Both the position numbers and the translations under genes were made by a program. Positions 11,770 to 22,487 of a stretch of 64,000 nucleotides of DNA are shown one piece after another (the stretch's first letter is position 1; each line of letters opens with the position of its first letter). The stretch lies in contig JAACJM010000104.1 in assembly GCA_013368315.1 (NCBI GenBank), positions 124,001-188,000 on the forward strand, given 5' to 3'. Below the pieces are notes generated by a model. The model saw only the letters and a list, made by a program, of their open reading frames with translations, made no database searches and had not been told where the DNA came from. The DNA comes from Tetrapyrgos nigripes (Eukaryota > Basidiomycota > Agaricomycetes > Agaricales > Campanellaceae).

Positions 11770-12540
11770 ACGGAATTAGGGAGTTCGGACATGCAATGGA
11801 ATCGATTTCGTGAGCACAATGCGAATGGAAAGAAAAGATAGTGAACGCACCTCGCGTTCACAAGTTATAGCCTTGCCAAATTTATAAAAACGCGAAAACC
11901 GGGATCTTTGAACCCGAATAACTTGCGACCCCTTCGAAACCGTTACCATCGTGTCCAGAGGGCCCAATAATGCCGGAATAGAGTCCAGGTTGAACATTTT
12001 TAGACCACCAAGTGACGAGGAGTTGAGTTCGTATGGGGGGCGGGAGCGGGTCTCCATCTTGGAAGGCAACGCTCTCTATTCTGTTCAGCGTGGATTACAG
12101 TGGATTCCGGGACTCTGATAAAGTAGGATACAGCTCAGCAATCGATTTCGAGGTGAAAATGATAGAGCTAGAGTTGATATTGGATAGGGAGGAGATGGAG
12201 TGGGCGGATGGTGAATCTTGATGGAATGAGACAAGTTGAGGGCGCTATGGAATCCGTTTTATCAGTAGAACACAAAGATATACATAAAACAGCGAAAGCA
12301 CTTTGCGTTCCCCAGTTATGACCTATCCAAGATTCCCAAAATGCGAAAATCGGGATCTTTGAACCCGAACGACCCGCGACGCCTTCGAAACCGTCACCAT
12401 CGTGTCCGGAGGGTCCAATAATGCCGGAGTAGAGTCCGGGTTGAAGAGTTTTAGGCCAATGAATGATAAAGAGTTGACTTCGTAAGGGAGAGCGGGAGCG
12501 GGTCTGCAAATTGGATGGGAATGTCGCGCCAATACCTCGG
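11770..12540. repeat. Direct repeat pair, family R1
   Basis: Two direct copies of about 200-300 bases (core 11,870-12,065 and 12,320-12,520). Both contain CGGGATCTTTGAACCCGAA, CCTTCGAAACCGT.ACCATC, CCAATAATGCCGGA.TAGAGTC and GGGAGCGGGTCT; a weaker relative lies at 8,060-8,150. Both copies translate on the minus strand to similar peptides (LDSIPALLGPLDTMVTVSK and DSTPALLDPPDTMVTVSKA), so the unit may derive from an old coding sequence or an unknown transposon. Confidence 0.7.
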
Positions 12541-12544
12541 GGAC

Positions 12545-14880
12545 TACAGTTCACCGTTCGTCGATTGTCTCTCCGAGCTTTCACATTGCGAATGTTCCGT
12601 AAGTGTACGCAATGCGTCTAGCCATAAAGATGTCCAGCTGATCCTCATGAACTTCAGTAATTCGAGTGGTGATGATGGTCAGAATGCGAAGAAAAGTCAA
12701 GTAAGGTGAGCCAGCTTCTGCACTTGCTATCTATATTTCCTATGCGACATAGAGCTATGTCGTGCCTCCCATGGAGGTAGTTCTCACCTGTATTCCCACC
12801 AACTGTGACGGTCACGTCACAACCTCTCTTGTTTCCAAACCGCCATCATCTCTGCGTCTAACGCCGCCTCTTCTATCCGTTCCTTACCTTCCTCAACATG
12901 AATTTCAAAGCTAAAGTTCATTTATTTTCAGTTGTTTGGAAATGGCGCTGACGAATCGATTTGCTTTTACAGTAAATCACTTTTTGGACGGGCGATCGGG
13001 TCTTCTGGTGAGTAACGGCGTGACGATTTTGCAGTTTTAATATGCTCTGACTCGAACGATCTTTATTATTATAGCATATCATATCTTTTATTTTGACTTT
13101 GGAACCAGTGAGTGCTTTTTTGCTACCATCACCTCCATCTCCTTGTCTCCTTGCTACTCGTGCTGGTCGCAGAATCATACGACCTGAATCGAACGACGTG
13201 AACAGCAGAGAGTTACCGGCTTGGAGACAGTTATAATACCTCACTAGCCATTTTGTTTGCAGCTATACTAGGCCAATAGCGAGGGTTTAGGGTGGAGGAT
13301 TTGGTATTGATCCGGATAGGCGTTGTGAATGGTGGTTTGTGGGGTTATGAGGGGGTCCAGGTAAGTAGCATTACTACGATTTCATTTCCTTCTGAGTAAT
13401 CTTTTAATTTTTTTTCTTTGCAGACCTACGGATCTTTTACTGACTGCCTCCCCACATCCCCCCCTGCTCACTTCCTGAAGATGATCACTGCCGTCTCCTG
13501 CTTTCACCTCTCTTTCAAGTTCTCACTCGCATTTACTGGTAGGTGACAGGTTAGGTATGGGCATGGGGCGTAGGATGATGGTTAGACGGCTCGGTTAGGG
13601 TCTAGGGACCAGACATGGACCCGTTTAGGTCTAGTGGGCACTTGGGATTGGGACTGGGATTGAAAGTTGCGTCGCCGCCGCATGTTTTCTTTTTGGTTTT
13701 CCATCCTGATGTTGAGTTCATTAAAGTTCCGGTCTTGACACCCCCGATTTGGTTTTTGATGCCCCCTCCCACCCTTTTTCCCTAGTCCCCGCTTTCTCCG
13801 ACTCCTCTCCCCTGCTTTCCTCTTTGGAGCTCTTGGCTGGTTCAGGCCTTACGAACTCTATGCCGTCTCGAATTTGCCTACCACATCAGGACAACACTCC
13901 CACCGGTTGTCCGGCGGCTTTTTGCGCATAGTCACTCGGTTTGATGGGATAGGAACTGGGGCAGGGTTAAATAGGTTGTAGTACAATACTAATGTAATAC
14001 TCGGAATAATAATTCTTTTTATACGTTGTATGCTTGCAACGGCATTACAACGAATCTCTAAACTTTGTGTTTAAAGATTCTGTTAAGAAGTATTGGGCAC
14101 AAGTTCTCAGTCTCGTTCTGAAAATAGTGTTCTACATTCTCTATCTATCTATCTATCTCCAATGTTTCTAATGGAGTCGGGAGGTATATCTATCTATGGA
14201 TAGAACCCCTGTCGTGAGGGCCATTTTGACGGCTAGCATAACTATATATACAGGTGCGTTGTCTCTGCTTGTACGTGAAAAACACCAACTCACCTTTTTT
14301 ATTTGTTATCATAACAGGTATTCTGACAACACGAGATCCCTATATTCAGTGCGTCCCCTCGAACTAAGACAGTACCTCTCTTGCGACGGAAGGCGGGTCT
14401 TGGTTGAGTTGATTTGCATGAGTAAACGAGGAGAAGGTGAATAGGATTTGAGGGACAGAAGGAAAGGCTAGTGGGGAACATACCAAGAGCATGCGTGATT
14501 CTTTATCTATACATACCGTTTCTTGAACAAAAAATTACTTGTTGCTTGATTGTACATTCTTTCTCCGAAGCATAGGCAGATTTCAGCTAAGTATTCTGGT
14601 ATCCGTTTTTGTCAGTAGAGGCTAGGTCTGAAAACACTTACCGGAAAACTGCTCAAAGCTCTCTCAAAACCGTCTGACATGCTCCAAAATCCTTTATAGA
14701 GGGTGAAAGTGGAATAAATGTCGCTGAACGCGGTTTAAGGGTTTCCTATGACGTCATGTGTAAAAGTCAAGCCGAGCATTGTTTATATCCGACACGCGTC
14801 AACAAATTAGTAATTCTTTCAATCTCTCCGTTAAACTACTACCGTCGTTACTCTACACTTCGCTGGCGTCTGCCTCCTCC
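12545..14880. other. Non-genic stretch, nothing recognised
   Basis: No gene supported. The open frames are short (up to 108 codons at 12,918-13,244, minus) and without known motifs. A perfect inverted repeat CGACATAGAGCTATGTCG lies at 12,745-12,762. A (CTAT)n microsatellite lies at about 14,140-14,157. Pyrimidine tracts followed by AG near 13,250-13,440 look like splice acceptors, so a decayed gene cannot be excluded. Confidence 0.4.
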
Positions 14881-15066
14881 TCCCCTCCACTGTGAGTATG
14901 TTTCTTAATCGTAGAACTTGTATAGGATACTCGTAATGCCAATTTATGAACTTCTATGCGCCACAGCTGCTGCTGCTTTGAGGATGCTTGAGACGTCCCT
15001 GCAATGTCTCACCTTTTGAAATGAATCACGACTGACTAGTTAACTTCTTACTACACTTCTAGCCCA

Positions 15067-16730
15067 TGATGTCGCTTTTCGTAGATACCGAGGCTTCGGC
15101 AGCAAGAAATGAAGGTGAAGACGAAGACAGTTCTCAGGAACACATGGACAATTTTATCCAAGAAGCGAGCGAAGAGGAGGAGGAGGCAGACGAGAATGAC
15201 CACTCAGGCGCGTGTATTCATACTCACATCAATCCCTAGTTCTGATCTTGCCTCAGGGTACGAAGATGAAGACGCACACAATCCGGACGATCTTCAATCC
15301 CTTGACGATAACCATGTCTGGGCAGGATTCCTCAGAAGAAACAAGCAGCGCGCCCAGCAGATACAGCGTCCATTGGATTCGGATGAGCTAAGTGATCATC
15401 TGTTGCACTTATCTCTTCTGCGCGCGAGGATCGTCCGTCTGCTTTCTGGAGGGTACAGTGCAGGGTACGTCATCATGTGTTTGGAAGATGAAGATGCTCA
15501 TACGCTGTTTAGCCTGGCTCTGAATATGATCTCATCCACGGCCTTTACGAAACCTTCGTCCCACCCAACGATACACCGTCTCCCACCTCTACTCCTCAGG
15601 TTCCCATCCCCGAAAACACACGCATGACACAGTCACCCGCCTCTACTCTCCATGACATACGCATGTCATCTCCGCCTCCCTCACTAGCCCAGCAGCAGAT
15701 CCACGAAGTGGAAACGCGGGAGTCTCGTTTCCGTCAAGGGTTTCAGGCTTGTAGAAATTCCCTCCAGTCCGCAGCCAAGCTACCCGAGGTACATGGGCAA
15801 TTGAAGACAATTCTGGGGCAGTTTTATGTGCCTTCGGAATGGGATGCAGCAGTGAGCTCGGTGTCTGTGGAGGATAGTGCAGATATTGACGCAGCGCGTC
15901 GCAAACTCGACGACCTCGAAAAGGCTTGGCTTGCCCAGGGTCCATCTACAGCCTCTTCAACCTCGTCATCATCTTCTCCTCCTCCTCCATCCCAAGCCCA
16001 GGGTCCATCTACAGTATCTTCAACCTCGTCATCATCTCCACCTCCTCCATCCATGGATAGTTGGGAGTTTTGGGGGACTGTTTACAATTCTAGAGACATG
16101 GCCATGATGGGAAAAGGCTTCAGCAGAAACGACGACCAGGTAGTAGAGGTGTTCCAGTTTCCCGCTGCTTCCGCACCGGCTATTTCATCATTTGGCCGAG
16201 TGGCTCCGTGGTTCTCATCAAGCTCTTCTGCATGTCTCCCAATTCCACCTCCTACTGTTGAGCCTTTGGCAGATTCGCTACCGTTGGAGCCTAGTGTGGT
16301 GGCGTGCACCGAGTTGGAGGCCAGTGTAGCAGTGTCCACCAAGATACCTATCAATGTGGATGCTTTGCCTGACTGCGAGCCCCTCTTTCTCAGCCCAGTC
16401 GGCAATGAAATCAAAGAGGAGGCCAATCCCCCATGGCTCAATCAATCTATTATCACACCATCTTTCCATTCTCCCTCGCGCTCTTCATCTCCAGGCTTGA
16501 CTTTCGACCCAGAGAATGAGGAATTCCCCTGGCCGTTACCCAGCACTGACACCCCGATTTCCAAACCTACCTCTCTTCCTCATCCCATACCGCCCAAAGC
16601 TGCTCTAGCACCAACCACCTTCTCCCCACCCCGTACAAAAAATTCGCCATCCAAAACTAAAACTTCTAAACCGACTCCCAGCACTATTAACCCTAACCCT
16701 AAGTTACTTGACACTCGGAATGTCAAGTAG
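15067..16730 (+). CDS. Hypothetical acidic/Ser-Pro-rich protein, 3' end runs into repeats
   Basis: Probable start ATG 15,067, just after a TTCTAG acceptor, so the 5' leader is likely spliced. The first exon encodes SLFVDTEASA followed by a strongly acidic run (EEEEEADEND). Later parts include DDNHVWAGFLRRNKQRAQQI (about 15,315), GSEYDLIHGLYETFVPPND (15,516-15,575, in another frame) and a long Ser/Pro-rich region in the frame of 15,624-16,730. Exon joins are uncertain: the plausible donors near 15,217 and 15,468 do not keep frame, so the gene may be broken. An acidic leader followed by a PGSEYD-like segment faintly recalls SPT5-like proteins, but this is a guess. The last codons (TINPNPKLL) lie on TTAACCCTAACCCTAA at 16,687, where the repeat region begins, so the natural C-terminus is probably lost. 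Confidence 0.4.
16686..16702 (-). repeat. Telomere-like CCCTAA motif at repeat boundary
   Basis: TTAACCCTAACCCTAA marks the exact switch from coding-like sequence to the GACGCT-type palindrome repeats that fill the next 4.5 kb. Confidence 0.55.
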
Positions 16731-17200
16731 AGTACTTGACGCTCTGAGCGTTGAGAGGAGTACTTGACACTTAAAGTGTCAAGTATGAGTGGAGAAAAAT
16801 GCTTGACGCTTTGAGTGCAGGTCTGGACGCTCAAAGCATCAAGACAAGTACTCTACGCTTTGAGCGTTGAGTACAGTACTTGACACTTAAAGTGTCAAGA
16901 GAATCACTCAACGCTTTGAGCGTCGAGTACACTTAAAGTGCCGAGAGAATTAATCAATGCTCAAAGAGTCAAGAAAAATACTTGACGCTTTGAGCGTTGA
17001 GTAAAGTACTCAAGTACTTGACACTTGGAGTGTCCTTGGTCTGTAAATCTAGTACACATCTGAACGCTTTGAGTGTCCGAATGTACTTGGAATGTACTAC
17101 TAGATTTACAGACCAAGTAAAATTATACTTGGTCCATGCATCTAGTACACATCTGAATGCTTTGAGCGTCTGAATGTACTACTAGATTTACAGATGGTTG
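16703..17200. repeat. Left arm of large inverted repeat (palindrome array C)
   Basis: Composed of TTGACACTT.AAGTGTCAA and ACTTGACGCTTTGAGCGTTG words. From about 16,979 to 17,190 it is almost exactly the reverse complement of 18,788-19,003, including the blocks ACTCAAGTACTTGACAC and CTTGGTCTGTAAATCTAG. Within this arm CTTGGTCTGTAAATCTAGTA (about 17,036) pairs with TACTAGATTTACAGACCAAG (about 17,098), a 20-base hairpin stem. Confidence 0.85.
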
Positions 17201-17265
17201 ATTGGCTGTTAAAAAGATTTGGGGAATTTCTTGGAGATACCACATATTTTGACACTGGATATGTG
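17193..17265. repeat. Dispersed 70-bp repeat, copy 1
   Basis: GATTGGCTGTTAAAAAGATTTGGGGAATTTCTT and the following CCACATATTTTGACACTGGA recur in direct orientation at 44,585-44,655 with a few changes. The family is unknown. Confidence 0.6.
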
Positions 17266-17474
17266 AGTGGAAGTGTCTTGGACATGCAGAAAGAGGCTAC
17301 ATACATTGATATGTTGTGTGTACAGATAAATATATGATCACGTCTGGAGAATATAGCACTTGTGAGTATGCCCTGTATTTTTATTTTGTACCTAATATAC
17401 ATTATTTCTATCTCGCAAAAGTCTATAAGAGGCAAATGAGTACATGAGTTTTAAAGTGAATTGCGTCAGCCAGT

Positions 17475-17606
17475 TGTCGGGGGTGTCGGGGGTGTCGGGG
17501 TGTCGGGGTGTCGGGGTGTCAGGGTGTCGGGGTGTCAGGGTGTCGGGGTGTCAGGGTGTCGGGGTGTCGGGATGTCAGGGGTGTCGGGATGTCAGGGGTG
17601 TCGGGA
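17475..17606 (+). repeat. GTGTCGGG minisatellite
   Basis: About 16 tandem copies of an 8-9 base unit, GTGTCGGG with variants GTGTCAGG and GATGTCAGG. The G runs on the plus strand could form G-quadruplexes. It lies inside the spacer of the large inverted repeat. Confidence 0.85.
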
Positions 17607-17759
17607 AGTGCTGAGCGGAGGGTGCTGATCACTGTTATTGGCAATGAGGGCTAATTGATTCAATGCCATTGACGAAGTCCCGGGATCATTCAGAATGATG
17701 TCGACACACTTAGCGGTGTCAAGCAACCTATTGTCGAGGTTGATGACATTCACATGCTA

Positions 17760-19003
17760 GTCACATCTGTCCCTGACGGCTGGACGCTCAAAGCGTTCCG
17801 AGAGGCTCTAGTAAGTTCTCAACGCTTTGAGCGTCAGAACTCCACTAGAGCATTGAGTAAAGTACTCGACGCTTTGAGCGTCGAGTATTTTTCTTGACTC
17901 TTTGGCACTTTAAGTGTACTCGACGCTCAAAGCGTAGAGTACTTGTCTTGACGCTTTGAGCATCCAGACCTGCACTCAAAGCATCAAGCATTTTTCTTCA
18001 CTCACACCTGACACTTGGAGTGTCAAGGACTGTACTCTACGCTCAAAGCGTCAAGAAAGTGACTTGACGCTTTGAGCGTAGAGTACTTGTCTTGACGCTT
18101 TGAGCGTCCAAAGCAAGCATTTTTCTTCACTCATACTTGACACTCTGAGTGTCAAGAGAAGTACTCAACGCTCAAAGTGTGACTTGACGGTTTGAGCGTC
18201 CAGAAAGTTACTTGACTCTTTGACACTTGAAGTGTCAAGAGAATTACTCAATGCTCAAAGCGTCAAGACAAGTACTCTACGCTTTGAGCATTGAGTAAAT
18301 TACTTGACGCTCTGAGCATTGAGAGGAGTACTTGACACTTAAAGTGTCAAGAGAATTACTCAACGCTCAAAGCGTCAAGACAAGTACTCTACGCTTTGAG
18401 CGTTGAGTAAATTACTCGACGCTCAAAGCATAGAGTACTTGTCTTGACACTTTGAGCGTTGAGAGCAGTACTTGACACTTGAAGTGTCAATAGAATTACT
18501 CAACGCTCAAAGTGTCAAGACAAGTACTCGACGCTCAAAGCATCCAGAAAGTTACTTGACGCTTTGAGCGTTGAGTAAACTACTTGACACTCTGAGCGTT
18601 GAGTGATTCTCTTGACACATTAAGTGTCAAGTACTCTCAACAGCGTTCAGATATGTACTGGATGCACGGACAAGTAAAAATTTTACTGTCCATGCACATC
18701 TAGACCCTTTGAGCGTCCAGGATCTGGATGCCCAAAGCATCCAGATGTGTACTAGATGCACGGACCAAGTATAATTTTACTTGGTCTGTAAATCTAGTAG
18801 TACATTCAGACGCTCAAAGCATTCAGATGTGTACTAGATGCATGGACCAAGTATAATTTTACTTGGTCTGTAAATCTAGTAGTACATTCCAAGTACATTC
18901 GGACACTCAAAGTGTTCAGATGTGTACTAGATTTACAGACCAAGGACACTCCAAGTGTCAAGTACTTGAGTACTTTACTCAACGCTCAAAGCGTCAAGAA
19001 CTT
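17760..19003. repeat. Palindrome array C, right arm of inverted repeat
   Basis: Dense array of the words ACGCTCAAAGCGT, TTGACACTTAAAGTGTCAAG and GTACTCGACGCTTTGAGCGT spaced every 25-45 bases in both orientations. The end (18,788-19,003) is the reverse complement of 16,979-17,190. The words differ mainly at CG/TG positions (AGCGTC against AGTGTC), so two related palindromes, GACGCT...AGCGTC and GACACT...AGTGTC, alternate. Confidence 0.85.
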
Positions 19004-20230
19004 ACTTGACACTCCCCTCAAAGTTTCTATAGATTTGTGTATACATGTATTACTACTATGTCTTGTAAACAACTAATTCTACTTTGTAAAATAAAGCACT
19101 AATATCCGAACGCTTTGGGTGTCCAGATGTGCACGGACCACATGGACCACATGAACGCCGCTTTGGGTGTCTTACTTGGTCTGTGGACTGCAGCACCTGA
19201 ACGCCCAAAGCGTTCACGGACACTTTGAGTGTCCAGATGTGCAGACCAAGCAAACTTTTTGGGCGTTCTGACTTGGTCCGTGTACAGGAGATCTGAACAC
19301 CCAAAGCATCAGTGAACGCTTTGGGCGTGCACAGGAAACACCCACACCACATCTGTATGCCCAAAGCGTTCAGACTTGGTTCGTGCACAGGAAACCACAG
19401 GACATCTGAACGCCCAAAGCGTCAGTGAATGCTTTGAGTGTACAGATGTGCTCTTGCACCCGATGAGCATAAAAAGGTGTGTTCAATTTTATTATCCATG
19501 TGAAGTCGCTTAGGTACAAATTGAATTGCTTTATATATTATCGGTAAGCTTCATATAATGGCAACGTCCTAGTCCTCCTGGGCAATCTCACAAACATGTA
19601 CTCCTCCACATGAAAGCAACTATCCTGTAATTTTTTCACTATTTTTTTTCGATTTTTCCAGACTTTTCAAAAGCTATCTACCTCCAAAAACTTTTTTGAT
19701 ATCAGAAAATAAGCGAGACTCCAAGACTTCCAGCTGCCACAAACAGATCAACGACTTGAGCGTTCACCCTCATTTGTCTGCATGAATGACTTAATCATTG
19801 ACTCTGTACGCCCAAAGCGTTCACTGACGCTTTGGGCGTTCAGATGTGCTGCAGGTTTGCATTGCACAGACCATAGGAACGCCCAAAGCGTTTGCTTGGT
19901 CCGTGCACATCTGGATGCTCAAAGCGTCAGTGAATGCTTTGGGCATCCAGATATGGACTTACAGAGCACGGACCATAAGAACGCCCAAAGCGTTTGCTTG
20001 GTCCGTGCACATCTGGACGCTCAAAGCAGAAGTGAACGCTTTGGGCGTTCAGATGGCAGCAGGTTTCCAGTGCACGGACCATAAGAATACCCAAAGTGTT
20101 TGCCTGGTCCGTGCACATCTGGACGCTCAAAGCGGAAGTGAACGCTTTGGGTGTTCAGATGGCAGCAGGTTTCCAGTGCACGGACCATAAGAACGCCCAA
20201 AGCGTTCACTTGGCCAGTGCACATCTGGAC
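19003..20230. repeat. Array B-type repeats, second block
   Basis: 19,003-19,440 repeats the lead and units of 10,806-11,500 (ACTTGACACTCCCCTCAAAG, then GGACCA, ACGCCCAAAGCGT and TGTGCA units). After a non-repetitive 19,440-19,780 stretch the array resumes with GTGCACGGACCATAAGAA and CAGATGGCAGCAGGTTTCC units of about 105 bases. The part from 20,055 onward is also present at 55,790. Confidence 0.8.
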
Positions 20231-20775
20231 GCTGATGGATGAGTGAAGTAATACTCCGCTCACTGTGTCCAAAATATATTCTATACTCAAAAATTTAACA
20301 GGACGCTGTGAGCGGAGTGAACACTCACAGCGTCCAAAACATATTCTACACTCAAAGATTTCATGGACACTGTGAGCTTTCACTCCGCTCACAGCTTTCA
20401 AAATATATTCTACACTCAAAGATTTAATGGGACGCTGTGAGCGGATTCAATGCTCACAGCATCCTGGTTTAATGCTTCAGCCACTGAGAATAAAAAATTG
20501 TATCGAAAGAGAGGCTCTAGTAAGTTCTTGACACTTTGAGCGTTGAGTGATTCTCTTGACACTTTAAGTGTCAAGTACTCCTCTCAACGCTCAAAGCGTA
20601 GAGTACTTGTCTTGACGCTTTGAGTGTCCAGACCTGCACTCAAAGTGTCAAGCATTTTTTTTCACTCGTACTTGACACTCAGAGTGTCAAGTACTGTACT
20701 CGATGCTCAAAGCATCAAGAAAGTGACTTGACACTTTGAGCGTTGAGAGGAGTGCTTGACACTTAAAGTGTCAAG
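20230..20775. repeat. GGACGCTGTGAGCGG and TTGACAC palindrome blocks
   Basis: Three to four units of about 68 bases carry ATATATTCTACACTCAAAG and GGACGCTGTGAGCGGAGTG, which faces CACTCACAGCGTCC to give a hairpin. They are followed by TTGACACTTTAAGTGTCAAG words. The same order of blocks is found at 55,970-56,515. Confidence 0.8.
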
Positions 20776-21255
20776 AGAATACTTATACTCATACTCATGC
20801 CCAAAGCATCCATGTATGTGCATGAGTATGAGTACTCATATACATGGATGCTTTGGGCATTCCGCTCAGAGCGTTCATACACATACACATACTCATACTC
20901 ATACTCATACATACATGGATGCTTTGGGCATTCCACTCAGAGCTTTCATACACATACTCATACTCATGCACATACATGGATGCTTTGGGCATTCCGCTCA
21001 GAGCGTTCAGTATATGTATGTGCATATGCATACTTATAGTCATACTCATATGCATACATGGACACTTTGGGCATTCCACTCAGAGCGTTCATACTCATAC
21101 TTGTACTCATACTCATACTTATACTCATACTAATACTTATACTCATACTCATTATGCATGCACATACATGGACGCTTTAGGCATTCCGCTTATAGCGTTC
21201 AGTATATGTATACTCATATGCATCCTCATATGCACACATGGATGCTTCTTGACAC
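20776..21255. repeat. ACTCAT microsatellite with TTTGGGCATTCCGCTCAGAGC units
   Basis: Hexamer-like (ACTCAT)n and CATACA runs alternate with about 40-base units ACATGGATGCTTTGGGCATT plus CCGCTCAGAGCGTTCA. The last part, CCGCTCAGAGCG, is again a near-palindrome. The translated His/Thr- or Tyr/Ser-rich frames on both strands are artefacts of the repeat. Confidence 0.85.
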
Positions 21256-21270
21256 TCTGCCCAAATCCTG

Positions 21271-21275
21271 TCCCC
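21271..21275. repeat. Target-site duplication of Ty3 element (left)
   Basis: TCCCC immediately before the 5' LTR matches TCCCC at 29,289-29,293 immediately after the 3' LTR, a 5-base duplication as made by Ty3/Gypsy integrases. The site is a C-rich minisatellite, so chance agreement is somewhat easier than usual. Confidence 0.75.
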
Positions 21276-21780
21276 TGTCATGAATCGTCTCCCGCCTATT
21301 CATTCTCCGTTCTATTCTTTTCCCTTTACTACCCATTTCCCACTCTAACCCCATAAAACATCAACCATTTCTCATCATCGTCAATAGTTACCATCTCTCT
21401 AGATCTATGACTCACATTCCTATCTCCATGGACATTCTCACTGTCAATCACTCCGTGTGATCCAGTACCTTCATCTATCCATATTTGACTTATTATTCTC
21501 TCGCCTTTGACATTTCCACATGATACCGTCTATTATTATTTACTCTTTCCCATCTGTTCATATTTTACTTATATACCTGTGATCTTTGTACACTATTCCT
21601 TAGTTCGTTCACTTCGTCTCCGCTCCGTACTCTTACTACGCAGTGTAGAGCCTAGTCAGCCTACTTTCTCTTTATCTCTCTATCTCTCTATCCTTCTTGA
21701 TCAATCTACTCTCTTGTAAAAACCGGCTTTCTCGTATTGTGTGACTTGGGTGGTTATTGAGTGTACCGACAACCTTGACA
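21276..21780 (+). repeat. Ty3 element 5' LTR
   Basis: Begins TGTCATGAATCGTCTCCC and ends GTACCGACAACCTTGACA, with TG...CA termini. It is 505 bases and matches 28,784-29,288 except at two adjacent positions. Pyrimidine-rich throughout. Confidence 0.95.
21570..21576 (+). promoter_or_regulatory. LTR TATA box
   Basis: TATATAC lies 32 bases upstream of AGTTCGTTCA (21,602), the 10 bases complementary to the primer site. That makes 21,602 the predicted first base of the genomic RNA (the start of R). Confidence 0.55.
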
Positions 21781-21782
21781 CT

Positions 21783-21792
21783 TGAACGAACT
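21783..21792 (+). other. Self-priming type primer-binding site
   Basis: TGAACGAACT starts two bases after the 5' LTR and is the exact reverse complement of AGTTCGTTCA at 21,602-21,611 in the LTR. No tRNA 3'-end complement starting with TGG is present. This is the arrangement of Tf1/sushi-type elements, whose RNA folds its own 5' end onto the primer site to prime reverse transcription. Confidence 0.6.
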
Positions 21793-22076
21793 CCCATACA
21801 CCCACCTCACTACTTGAGTCTTTTCCCTTCTATCTTGTTCATCTCTATTCTCAACTCCTTTACCCCTTTACCATTGTACTGGACCTTCCTATTATCCTAT
21901 CCCTCCCCTACGGTGCCCCAAAGCCCATCAACTCTACCCTGTGTGAGGAGCCTCACAGGTTGGCAGGCGTGAACTACTCAAGGAGCAGTTACACGAGGTC
22001 ATCCCCCATCTACACAGTCTCGAGACGTAATACCAGACTCGCTAAACCCGAGTAAGGTGGTCGACCGGTTCTGTAA

Positions 22077-22478
22077 TTGAAATCCTTTTTCATTCTGTCT
22101 ACCCCACGCCCCCGAATTCGCATCGAACCCCCTGAAACCCCTCGTGACTACGAACGGGTTCCATTTCCCTTGCCCCGCTACCTCCTGTACTCCGAATACG
22201 CGGTCTCTCACGGAAGACAACTACGAACGGATCCTTGGAGTCTCGACCGACACTTTGTTTGTACAAGACGCTGGGTGTGGAAACTTATCTCAGGTGACGT
22301 AGTCCTCTCAACATTCTCGTACATAACAGTAAAAGAGGACTTCGACACAGGAGAAACTGTGGTTCAGATTCAAGGACCTTTATTCCTCAAAGAACACGTC
22401 GACTACTCTCCACTAGCACCTTCCCCCGAATACGGCCTAGCATCTTCCTATATCCTAGGGCCCAACTATCTTTCATAA
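22077..22478 (+). CDS. Leader ORF upstream of gag, 133 codons
   Basis: Open frame starting MKSFFILSTPRPRIRIEPPE and ending SSYILGPNYLS at a TAA, in the same frame as gag but separated from it by TAA and TAG. It has amino-acid composition like a real protein (Trp, Tyr and charged residues well spread, for example WSLDRHFVCTRRWVWKLIS) rather than a random frame. No known domain is recognised. It could be a separate element-encoded protein, an upstream regulatory ORF, or the degraded first part of a longer gag. Confidence 0.4.
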   Translation: MKSFFILSTPRPRIRIEPPETPRDYERVPFPLPRYLLYSEYAVSHGRQLRTDPWSLDRHFVCTRRWVWKLISGDVVLSTFSYITVKEDFDTGETVVQIQGPLFLKEHVDYSPLAPSPEYGLASSYILGPNYLS

Positions 22479-22487
22479 AACTAGTGT

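Noticed and set aside
20756..21356. His/Thr-rich or Tyr/Ser-rich ORFs
   Set aside because: Produced by the ACTCAT and CATACA microsatellites on both strands; the same pattern occurs at 56,491-57,157.
21507..21719. 70-codon ORF in each LTR (also 29,015-29,227)
   Set aside because: Identical because the LTRs are identical; it spans the TATA box and predicted RNA start and has no known domain.
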